From assembly GCA_964605145.1 (NCBI GenBank), contig CAZSBG010000014.1, forward strand, positions 1-64,000: a stretch of DNA of 64,000 nucleotides, in the 5' to 3' direction. Below, in pieces: positions 1 through 8,600 of this stretch (the stretch's first letter is position 1; each line of letters begins with the position of its first letter). Below the pieces are notes generated by a model. It was not told the origin of the DNA. It searched no databases and saw nothing but the letters and a program-made list of their open reading frames with translations. This DNA comes from CAZSBG01 sp964605145. Its GTDB lineage: Bacteria > Zhuqueibacterota > Zhuqueibacteria > Thermofontimicrobiales > Thermofontimicrobiaceae. The position numbers were made by a program, and so were the translations under genes.

Positions 1-118
1 TTCCGAATTCAGTATATCTAACTTTGTTAAATTTCATATATCTGATTATTTTTATGAATAACATTAAGTTAAACATCTTTTGTTTGAAATTTGTGAATAA
101 TTCAGGTTAAATAACGAA

Positions 119-1189
119 TCAATTTTCCACTTCTTTTTTTGCCTGCTCCCACCATGAAAGAAAGAACCGATAAAATTCCGATGTGGTCCGGGTTGAGGCC
201 GGGCGCTGACTGGTTCCAAACGCGAAAATTGAACCATCGAGAGCGCGCTTCACACTACCGGTTCTCAGGTAATTGCTCGTTTTCTTGAAACCGCTATCAA
301 TGAGCATGGTCGATTGATCACCTTCCACCAAACATATCCTGATCTCCCGAATATTTGGCTTGTAAAGCAAGTATAATTCAAACCTCCGATCACTGAATCG
401 AAATTCAACTTTAGATGTCAGATTTCCGGGCTCATACCTCATGAAACTTTCTGTGACATCGTTAAATGCGGAAGGATGATTTTTCATCCAGCTCATTAAT
501 TTATCCAAAAGCACAGAAATATCCGGCTTGTCGCTGACTTTATCCTGACTGATGAGTGGAATATGGATCTCGCCGGATTCCGGGATCAACTTATCTGTAG
601 CAATTGATGGATTTTTTTGTTTTGGGGTAAACTGTTTTCGTCCCATGTTGGATGTTTGAATCGACACGTCATTAATTGCCACAGCAGGTCCCACGTTCGA
701 CGGCTCTACAAATGTATGTGGAAGCAGATCCGTTGTTTCTGATTCGAGATAATTTTGCTGCTCCAATGGAATGGACACATCTGAATTATCAATTTGCAGC
801 TTATTTTTCTGAGACATATCGGTTTCCACCGGTGTTTCCAATAAGGATTTTTCAGGTTGCTGATTCAAAACAGTGCTGATATCATTTTTCAAAAAATCCG
901 TGATTTCAGTCAGTTCAGAACTTGACTCAATGGTCTCCACATCTGGTGTTGTGGACACCGGCACTGATTGCCGTTTCACCGGTCTGGTTTTTTCCGGGAC
1001 AAATTTTTCCCAATCAATCTCGCGATAGGATTTCGCAAATTCATAATTGAATTGAGGGATGCCTGCATGTTTGAGAAAAAAATAAATCACGGCAAAAAAT
1101 AAGAGAATTGCCAATTCACTGATTCGTTTATAATTTTTCAGCTTTGTTTTTAAATTCAGCAGGCTGTATTTTTCAATAATCCAGTCCAT
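119..1189 (-). CDS. Membrane-anchored periplasmic protein, TonB/TolA-shaped, family not recognised
   Basis: The 356-residue protein has a short basic cytoplasmic N-terminus, one membrane segment at about residues 24-42, a long polar Pro/Ser/Thr/Glu-rich linker (about 65-225) and a compact mixed alpha/beta C-terminal region (about 225-350) ending in an aromatic stretch with FFLSWWEQ. I do not recognise the C-terminal family and see no TonB C-terminal signature. It is the last gene of an operon with one ExbB/TolQ-like and two ExbD/TolR-like genes, 13 bp after the second ExbD stop. The place in the operon and the anchor-linker-head shape suggest it transmits force from the channel to an envelope partner, as TonB or TolA do; that role is inferred. 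ATG start at 1189. Confidence 0.8.
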   Translation of the reverse strand: MDWIIEKYSLLNLKTKLKNYKRISELAILLFFAVIYFFLKHAGIPQFNYEFAKSYREIDWEKFVPEKTRPVKRQSVPVSTTPDVETIESSSELTEITDFLKNDISTVLNQQPEKSLLETPVETDMSQKNKLQIDNSDVSIPLEQQNYLESETTDLLPHTFVEPSNVGPAVAINDVSIQTSNMGRKQFTPKQKNPSIATDKLIPESGEIHIPLISQDKVSDKPDISVLLDKLMSWMKNHPSAFNDVTESFMRYEPGNLTSKVEFRFSDRRFELYLLYKPNIREIRICLVEGDQSTMLIDSGFKKTSNYLRTGSVKRALDGSIFAFGTSQRPASTRTTSEFYRFFLSWWEQAKKEVEN

Positions 1190-1202
1190 AGATCTCGCAG
1201 GA

Positions 1203-1613
1203 TTAGTTCAGATTTATTTTCGCATAGGACAGGCTTTTCGGAATCTGATATTTCTCACAGATATCCATGACATCCACTGTGGTTTGAACCACGGACTCTT
1301 CACCCGGTTCGATTACAACAACCATTCGCTTGTTATCCTGAACATACTTTGTATTTAAAACGGTAATTATTCGCTCCAGTGCTGTGACGCTGTCTATTTG
1401 CGTGCTGTTATTCTGTCCTTCGCTCAAAATAAATTTATGACTATTTTCAATATTCAGATAGACAATTTGTTGTTTCATTTCCTGTTTTTTCCCGGGTCCG
1501 GCAGAAGGAAGTTTAATCTGACTTTTGATTTCAAAATCAGTGATGCCGAGAAAACCCAGAAGGATAATCAGCACAACGTCGATCAGGCGAATAATTGTAC
1601 CACCTCGTAACAT
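1203..1613 (-). CDS. ExbD/TolR-family biopolymer transport protein (copy A)
   Basis: This 136-residue protein has the size and layout of ExbD/TolR: a single N-terminal membrane helix (about residues 8-25) followed by a periplasmic domain. The helix carries the RLIDVVLI motif with Asp12 in the place of the conserved membrane Asp that conducts protons in ExbD/TolR/MotB stators. It lies 22 bp after a second ExbD-like gene and 13 bp before the anchored protein gene, so the set is co-transcribed. Two ExbD-type subunits with one ExbB-type subunit recall the Myxococcus AglRQS gliding motor (one TolQ-like, two TolR-like proteins), though that arrangement also occurs in other systems. Confidence 0.85.
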   Translation of the reverse strand: MLRGGTIIRLIDVVLIILLGFLGITDFEIKSQIKLPSAGPGKKQEMKQQIVYLNIENSHKFILSEGQNNSTQIDSVTALERIITVLNTKYVQDNKRMVVVIEPGEESVVQTTVDVMDICEKYQIPKSLSYAKINLN

Positions 1614-1635
1614 ATAGATTGCTCACAGGTTCAAA

Positions 1636-2043
1636 TTAATTATTGCTTTTTAAAATGACATCCATCCCTTTCGGAATTTTCAAATCGTCGCACAAATTAG
1701 CAACAGCGATGGTATATTTTATGGGAGTGTTCCAGTTAGAGCGAATGCGCACTCTGGTTTCAATGTTGTTTTCCCGATTCTTATCATTTGTTTTCAATAT
1801 ATAATTTTTCAATGACTGAAAATCGGATAGCATGTGGGACTCATCTTCAACCAAAAATTGCCCCTTCGGTGTAATTCCAACGATCAGTAAATTTTCCTTA
1901 TCCGGCAATGAATATTGAGTTTGCGAACTTTTTGGCAATTTTATTATACTTTTGCTGCTAATTTCACTGATTGAAATAAAACCGAAAAGTAATATGAGCA
2001 CCACATCTATCAATCGAATGACAATTCCACCCTGATTCATCAT
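1636..2043 (-). CDS. ExbD/TolR-family biopolymer transport protein (copy B)
   Basis: This 135-residue protein is a paralogue of its downstream neighbour with the same RLIDVVLI core and Asp13 in the single membrane helix (about residues 7-26). The periplasmic domain diverges from copy A, so the two are probably not interchangeable and may form a heteromeric rod in the channel. The start is one of two adjacent ATG codons. It sits 20 bp after the ExbB-like gene. The family function, coupling proton flow through the ExbB pentamer to periplasmic work, is established; the partner here is unknown. Confidence 0.85.
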   Translation of the reverse strand: MMNQGGIVIRLIDVVLILLFGFISISEISSKSIIKLPKSSQTQYSLPDKENLLIVGITPKGQFLVEDESHMLSDFQSLKNYILKTNDKNRENNIETRVRIRSNWNTPIKYTIAVANLCDDLKIPKGMDVILKSNN

Positions 2044-2063
2044 AATGAAAAAATCTCCAAAAT

Positions 2064-3641
2064 TTAACTCTGCCCCATCGCCTCGAATTCCAGCTTCGAT
2101 TTTCTCAGTCCCTTGACATAGGCCTTCACCGCGTTATAGCCTGGTTTTTTCCCGAGTGTTAAATATACTTCTGCAAATCCATTCTGATCCGTTCTGGTTT
2201 GGAATTCACTTTTTTTCTCGGGAAAAAATCCTTTGCCTTTTCCTACCTTAAAAATCACGGTCCAATCCGGGATTGGATTGTCGAATTTATCAATTACCCT
2301 GACGACGAACGGCTCTTTCAATTCAGTTCCGCACGGTGAATTCTGGTGATTCCCGGACACATAGACCAATCGGTCCGGTTCTGTGGGCTGCCCCCATGCA
2401 GTAAAATAAAATTCCGAATTGGAACTGCCTTTCAGTTTCACCTTCACTTTATTTTCGCCGGCCAGACTGCCAAGAATCAGTTTTGTCTGGGCCAGTCCGC
2501 TGGCATCGCTGAGAACTTCTTCCTGTTTTCTTCCGTTGCTCAGCTTTCCATTGCCTTCCACGACTTCAAAAAGGATGGGCTGGTCTGACAGGCCATTGCC
2601 TTCCTGGGATGATATTTGCACAACAAATGGTTTCTCTAAGCGGGAATTGACTTTCACAGCCTGATTATCCCCTGAAATTGGCACAAACTTAAATCCACCA
2701 TTGTCCGCGGCTGTTCCTGAAGCTGAATCTTTCTCGAAATCAAAAATGGGATCTGGCCGTTTTAATTGACGGTTTACTGCATCAATAACAGCCTTCGAAA
2801 TCTCATAATTCTGATTTTTATCATACCCGCCATGCTCGACCTCGTCGCCATTGTCCGGCAGCGAATTATCCAATGTCTGTTCTAACTGATGCAGCCTCAG
2901 TCGAAATTGATTTCCAAGATCTGCCACTTTATCAATTCTTCTTCGAAAGTAACTATGCGTTTGAGTTGAAAACAGATTCAGGAAAATACTGACGACCAAT
3001 CCCATCAATGTGGTAATGAGCGCCACGCCCATACCACTTAATATTTTATGTTTTTCAAGATCTCCGCCAAAGAATGTCATGAACATTCCCCACACAGTTC
3101 CCAGTAAACCGAACGCCCCGGCCGTGTCTGAAAAAAACAACATTTTTGATTGAAACGCCTTAAATCTATCCTGCTGGATTTGCACGAAATCAATGATTTC
3201 ATTGCTGAATCCCTCAGCGGATTTTCTTGTTTGGTAAAGGTCCATCATATATTTGAATAACTGACTCATCATGCTATGTTTATTTGTCTTAATCACGCGC
3301 ATCACATCAACAAGCGTCACTCGCCGCAAGTTCAATTTTTCCAGTCGATTTGAATTTCGGCTATCCATAAATAGTTCGGTCACTTTATACACTATCGTTA
3401 TCATACCTAATACAAATATTCCAATAATTAACCATCGAAAGAAACCACCAAAACGTGTAATATCCCATAACGATTTCAAATCTTTGAGCTGCGTCATCGA
3501 CGTCGGCTCCATTAGTTTTGCATTTTCACTGCTCGCTGTCGAATCATTTAGCGCTGTCTGCGGCATGGCCCAGATGGATTCTGCGCTCAGCAAAAGCAGG
3601 AAAATTAACAGAACGACAAAAAATAGCTTTTTAAGCAACAT
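2064..3641 (-). CDS. MotA/TolQ/ExbB proton channel with two C-terminal Ig-like (Big_1) domains
   Basis: I place the start at ATG 3641 because AAGGAG lies seven bases upstream and it gives a clean signal peptide (MLLKK, then a Leu/Val/Phe run ending SIWA); an in-frame ATG at 3668 has a weaker site. The 525-residue protein has membrane helices at about 65-85, 165-190 and 203-223. The MotA/TolQ/ExbB signature is seen as FGLLGTVWGM and ALITTLMGLV, with the conserved pore Thr residues. After about 90 linker residues come two tandem domains (about 317-412 and 415-525) with the Big_1/invasin pattern: PILFEV..GNG, then DxxGxA, then L..G. Canonical ExbB ends soon after helix three, so this fusion is unusual and, by standard topology, places Ig folds in the cytoplasm. 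Two ExbD genes follow. Confidence 0.85.
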   Translation of the reverse strand: MLLKKLFFVVLLIFLLLLSAESIWAMPQTALNDSTASSENAKLMEPTSMTQLKDLKSLWDITRFGGFFRWLIIGIFVLGMITIVYKVTELFMDSRNSNRLEKLNLRRVTLVDVMRVIKTNKHSMMSQLFKYMMDLYQTRKSAEGFSNEIIDFVQIQQDRFKAFQSKMLFFSDTAGAFGLLGTVWGMFMTFFGGDLEKHKILSGMGVALITTLMGLVVSIFLNLFSTQTHSYFRRRIDKVADLGNQFRLRLHQLEQTLDNSLPDNGDEVEHGGYDKNQNYEISKAVIDAVNRQLKRPDPIFDFEKDSASGTAADNGGFKFVPISGDNQAVKVNSRLEKPFVVQISSQEGNGLSDQPILFEVVEGNGKLSNGRKQEEVLSDASGLAQTKLILGSLAGENKVKVKLKGSSNSEFYFTAWGQPTEPDRLVYVSGNHQNSPCGTELKEPFVVRVIDKFDNPIPDWTVIFKVGKGKGFFPEKKSEFQTRTDQNGFAEVYLTLGKKPGYNAVKAYVKGLRKSKLEFEAMGQS

Positions 3642-3711
3642 CGGAATACTCCTTGATAAATCTCTCATTTCTCTTTTAAATCATCGCGGCTCATCACGTT
3701 TGTGAAACCGA

Positions 3712-3739
3712 AATGAGCAACTTCTGCAATTTGCTCATT
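3712..3739 (-). other. Short inverted repeat between the PorP-like and ExbB-like genes
   Basis: A nine-base arm, aatgagcaa, is matched by ttgctcatt across a ten-base loop. It lies in the 208 bp between the stop of the PorP-like gene and the start of the ExbB-like gene. There is no T-run after it on either strand, so it does not look like an intrinsic terminator. It could be a leader hairpin or an mRNA-stability element between two transcription units. Confidence 0.3.
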
Positions 3740-3849
3740 GCAGATTCGATGAAAACTCAATGCCCCTCACCAGCTAATCGCTTGCTTTCCCTTGTTCTTC
3801 ATTATTTTCGAATTTCTTACGTGAACTCTTCCCTGAGTTTCGACGATGA

Positions 3850-5628
3850 CTATTGCGTTAGTTTTATTTCCACTTTAGCCCCCGGATAAAAATCATGTTT
3901 CGGTTCCATACACACATCGATGAATACCGATCGGGAGCGTTTTTGCACAAAAAACGACTTCGTTCGTGTATGATGCAATTTACCCCTTTTATCATACCAA
4001 ACGAAACGATAAAAATAAGTATCCGGGTGAATCAGTTTTCCCTCATTATCACGCCAATCCCATACAATCGCTTCAGGAACATGCCCTTTGCCATGAAATG
4101 ATTTTACTTCCTGTTCATAAAAATCCAAGATAACGAGCTTCCAGTCGCGACGGTAATTGCGCATTTTCAGGGATGAAATATTGAACACAGCCCTTTCAGG
4201 ATTTAGCTGAATCTCAGATGACAGGCTGTTCCTCTGTAATTCACCAGGCTTCACAGTCCGGGTTGGCCTGGCTTCACCTGGTTGAATGATTGTGTCAGTT
4301 TTGTCCAGTTTGAACCGACGAAATTGCATGTCATCAAATAATTGCTCTGCCCTGTTTCGCGAAGCAGGCGGTGTTAATATTTTAAAGGATTCCACCCTGT
4401 CCCCGGAAAAATTATCGGCTAATTTAGTCAAATAATTATAATACTTTGTTGAATATTTTGAAACTCCGGGCAGTCTGCTCAACGGCGGTTCAACCTGTCC
4501 ATGGGCATAAAAATCCGAAGGATCAAACATGCTATCAGCCAAAGCCAGCTCCAATTCCGTCAGATTGGTGAGCGCATGTGCCGGAACACCATCTTCAATG
4601 CTTCGAACAATATTCTGTGACAAAATTTCAAGATTGTCCTCATTCAACTCAACAAAAAATTGAGAGGGCAAATCGAAAATTGGTGCTTTGCCTTCATTGT
4701 ATTCAGTGAAATAAAATTCATTTACAGGATTATTTCGATCCAGTTCATAAATGAAATTTATCTGATGGCTGCCGTGGCTAATTTGACTCATTTCATAAAG
4801 CGGATAGTCAAACGCGTAATTGACGGCGACACCATCAAGAATCTTTAATTGAGCCTGAAAATTGACTGCCTGCTGAATAAAGCCCACCTTGAAAATGCTG
4901 ATCGGCGTTGGTCGCGATTCGAGAATCCAGTTGAACTGCCAATGATGCTGCATGTAATTCATGTGGATAGAACTGCTGAAATAGCCATACGAATAGCGAA
5001 GGCCAAAATCGTAAACCATTGGCTGGCGAAATGTATCATCGGACAGCGAAATATCCGGCTGGTTGATATGGTCCACCGCGACTCCCAGGGATAGGGTTGA
5101 CCACGGAAAAACTATTGCACCCAGGCCGACACTTTGCGCAAATTTCAATGTCCCGTTTGCGAAAACAGGATCGTTCGGGTCAACCAGGTCAAAGTATCGC
5201 TGGTGATATGATTTTGTGAACACATTGTACTTGACGCCAACTGAAAAGCGTTCCACTGGTTTTGTGGCAAAATGCAGTGCAAAGTTCGTCTGATCGTAAA
5301 GCGGTGTCGAAAAATTTTGACCGGACAATCCGAAATCCAATGGCACTGGAAATGCTTCATTCAGGGAAAGATTAAAATATCCGGTATTCAATCCCAATCC
5401 ATTGCTTTTCATAAAACCCAGTTGATGCACCTGCATCCCGAGAGAGACCTGTCGTTTCTGAAATGGAATGACCGCCGAGTTAACGAACATGGATTTTGAA
5501 TCAAAAATATCGGCAGGGTCAGCAGTTAAAATATTCTGAGCCGTGCAATGCTGCGGCAGCATACATTGAATCGCGCAAAACGATATTGCCAATGCAAGTA
5601 ATATTTTTTTAAAATTCTTCATTATCAT
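3850..5628 (-). CDS. PorP/SprF-like outer-membrane beta-barrel with C-terminal FlgD-like Ig domain
   Basis: The 592-residue protein begins with a signal peptide (basic MIMKNFKK, hydrophobic stretch, cleavage near residue 30). Residues about 30-290 show alternating beta-barrel strands and PorP/SprF/PorV-type features such as FSVGVKYNVF and LSLGVAVDHI. A central polar region (about 300-460) follows, then a FlgD-type Ig domain (about 470-565) with a VWDWRDNEGK motif and aromatic strands. PorP/SprF proteins are outer-membrane partners of type IX secretion and typically accompany cargo with type B C-terminal domains. That fits the next gene upstream, whose stop lies only 6 bp away. A FlgD-like domain on the barrel protein is uncommon. 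PorV-like is an alternative. Confidence 0.65.
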   Translation of the reverse strand: MIMKNFKKILLALAISFCAIQCMLPQHCTAQNILTADPADIFDSKSMFVNSAVIPFQKRQVSLGMQVHQLGFMKSNGLGLNTGYFNLSLNEAFPVPLDFGLSGQNFSTPLYDQTNFALHFATKPVERFSVGVKYNVFTKSYHQRYFDLVDPNDPVFANGTLKFAQSVGLGAIVFPWSTLSLGVAVDHINQPDISLSDDTFRQPMVYDFGLRYSYGYFSSSIHMNYMQHHWQFNWILESRPTPISIFKVGFIQQAVNFQAQLKILDGVAVNYAFDYPLYEMSQISHGSHQINFIYELDRNNPVNEFYFTEYNEGKAPIFDLPSQFFVELNEDNLEILSQNIVRSIEDGVPAHALTNLTELELALADSMFDPSDFYAHGQVEPPLSRLPGVSKYSTKYYNYLTKLADNFSGDRVESFKILTPPASRNRAEQLFDDMQFRRFKLDKTDTIIQPGEARPTRTVKPGELQRNSLSSEIQLNPERAVFNISSLKMRNYRRDWKLVILDFYEQEVKSFHGKGHVPEAIVWDWRDNEGKLIHPDTYFYRFVWYDKRGKLHHTRTKSFFVQKRSRSVFIDVCMEPKHDFYPGAKVEIKLTQ

Positions 5629-5634
5629 TTCCGG

Positions 5635-8600
5635 TTAACGCGCTATGACGACATAACCATTTGCCACAACTTTTTCGCTATCTTGCAAAAGATATAAATA
5701 AACACCGGGTTGAGCCGGATTGCCGTATCGATCCCGACCATCCCAGGTAAACTTATAGCCATGATATTCTGTCAATGTTGTTATCGCTCGCCCTGAAACA
5801 TCGAACAATTTCAATGAAGGTTTCAAAATACTGACTTTTTCGAAATTGAACGTAACCAAATCATTAACGCCATCTCCATTTGGCGTAAATGGGTTGGATC
5901 GCACAATCAGGTCGCCTTCTGTTACTTGAATACTGATTTCCGCACTGTTGTTTTCTTCATTAGATTCTTTAATCTTATCTTCAGGGTCGAGAGTAATTCT
6001 CAACCGATGTGTGCCCTTTGTTTCAAATGAAACACTGCTGGTAAAATCAGCTTGACCATCAACTTTCAGAGGCGGGAATGTATTCGCGAATACAGTCCGA
6101 TTGTTATCCCGCACTTCTACGTCTACCGAGTCGAATGTTGGCGCCACGCTGGCAAGAAAAACTCCGTTCAATTCAATTGGTTGATGAACCAAAATTTTGT
6201 TTTTATTGGAATGAAAGGCTTCTACATATAAATCCGGGTAGACATCCTGAATTGAAAATTCATAGCTGTCTGGTTGCATTTTAAGCGGCGGATTGGACAG
6301 GTCAGAACATCCCACAGTCACGTGGACTCGCTGTCCGGGAAAGAAACCGGGCAGCTCTTTCTGATAATAAAGCTGGTAACATTGGGACATTCCTGTAATG
6401 AGAGGAGAAACTGTATCCCCCTCTACAGTCATCCAAATCGTGCTTAAATCCACACCGGCAATATCGTCGCAAACGTTCACACGAATTTCTGTCTCGAAAT
6501 CAACGTTCGTTTCATTTTTAGCCGGAATGTGAGCAGTCGTATAAGGCGGATCGTGATCTTCCAATGTATAAAAATAAAATAATGTATCTTTCATCCAGTT
6601 GGAAGGTGAAGCAAGATCGTGGCCCGTAACGACAAAATTTATCTGCTGGTTATAATTTAATGAACTCTCTGGTGAATAATTAATCCTGAGTTTATTGATA
6701 TCCCCGCTGATCTCTGGCTCAATCTCTTCATCCTGAAATTTGAATCGAAGCGAAGTCATATCAATTCCGGTGAGCCCATCGACGATGTCGAAAATAAAAT
6801 GTGAATTTAAAGCAATATGTGTGCCAGGTTGGCCGGGCGCTATCCATTCCACCGCAGGTGGAGTTGTATCCGGCAAAATGGAAAACAAACAACTATCTGT
6901 TTCCATTATGTTTGGCTGTTCAATTGCCAGGTCTTTGGCATCCACATGAACCACGATTTCTTCCCCATACTTAAAAGGTTCAGATGGTTGATATTGAACC
7001 AGGTAATCGTGAAGATCTCCAGATATTTTCGGTCGCACCGGTGTCAATTTATTATTAATTTTTAACATAACAGAACTGCTGTCAACACCGCTCATATCAT
7101 CTTTCACATGGAAGGAAATAAGACAATCTGGTAAAACATCATCCGCTCCCGGGGACGGCTGCCACAAGATAACATAGGGCGGAGCCAAATCTTTTTCCCG
7201 GGTGACTCTGAAAGTGTAACGACTCGTGTCCATTACATTGGCCGGATGGCTGAAATCGGCTGCAACAATGGCGACATCCATCCATTCCATGTAATTCAGT
7301 GGATGTTCGAACTGGTAACTCACCTGATATAAAAATTTATTGCCGCTTAACTGAAATGGTACCATAGCATCATTGATCAGCAATGCGATTGTCGAGGAAT
7401 CCACACCGGCTTTTTCGTCTGCAATTTCAATTGAAATTCCCGGACTGGGAGCGACAGATGTATCATTCGGCGCCGGGACGCGGCTGGTTATGAATGGCGG
7501 CTCAATATCTGTGACGGTGCCGAATGCGAACTGAAACGGCGCCATCGAATTCGGCTGTTTGGCGCGGTCGCTGGCTTCAATTTGAACAAACACATGATCA
7601 TTGAATTGAAAACCGGACTCAGGTGCATAAGAAAGTCCAACATGGCAGGAATCATAAATTTCCACTATCGGCTCAACCACAACGCTATCCATCATCATTC
7701 GAATGGATTGCACATCAATGCCGGAATAATCATCCCTTAAATGAACCTGAATTGTGGTATCACGTCCTATTTCAACCCCGTTATTTGCCGGATAATTAAA
7801 ACTCACAAATGGTGAAAGAGAATCCCGCTCTGTGACGAATTCATATTCCAAATTTAATGAATTGGCTGGCCGGGCCAGATCATTCGCTGAAATGTACACT
7901 GCCACGGTCTCCATTTCACCGAAAGGCGGCTCGAACGGACAGGTCAACGCATATCCGGCAGAATCTCCTGAAATGATGGATCGAACCTGCACGCCATTCA
8001 ATTTGACCAGAATACTGCTCGAATCCACGCCGGAATGATCATCAAATATGGAAAACTTCAGCGTCGTATCGGATTTGATATTGGTGAAATCAGCAGCCGG
8101 GTATAAATCTTCGATATACGGTGAAAGGGAATCCCGAATCACGAAAAAAACATATTCATCGGTTTCCATATCATTGGGCTCAATAGCCAGATCAGCCGCA
8201 TCAATTTTCACTCTTACTGTATCATTGTAACGGAAAATCTGCGGCGGTGGGTAATTCACCGTGAAGCGAGTGGGATTGCCACTAATTACAGGATTGACAA
8301 TCTCATCATTGACTGACATAACAATTCGGGTGGAATCCACGCCCATGTAATCATCCAAAATATCCAGTTGGATATTGGTATCACGTGAAATATTTATGCT
8401 GTCTTTTGCAGGAAAGTGGTTTGCAGTATAGGGCGGCTCATCATCCGGAAACATTTCTCCCAATCCCAGGTAAGTGCATACTATTTTTGTCATTCCCGGG
8501 GCAATGGTTTCCGGATACCACCACAAACCTACGCCACTATCGTAAATTACGCCCACATCCCCGCTGGTGCGATAGTCCCACTTGGTTTTAAACGCATTGC

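Noticed and set aside
3712..3739. Intrinsic terminator after the PorP-like gene
   Set aside because: The hairpin lacks a T-run on the minus strand, so I list it only as an inverted repeat.
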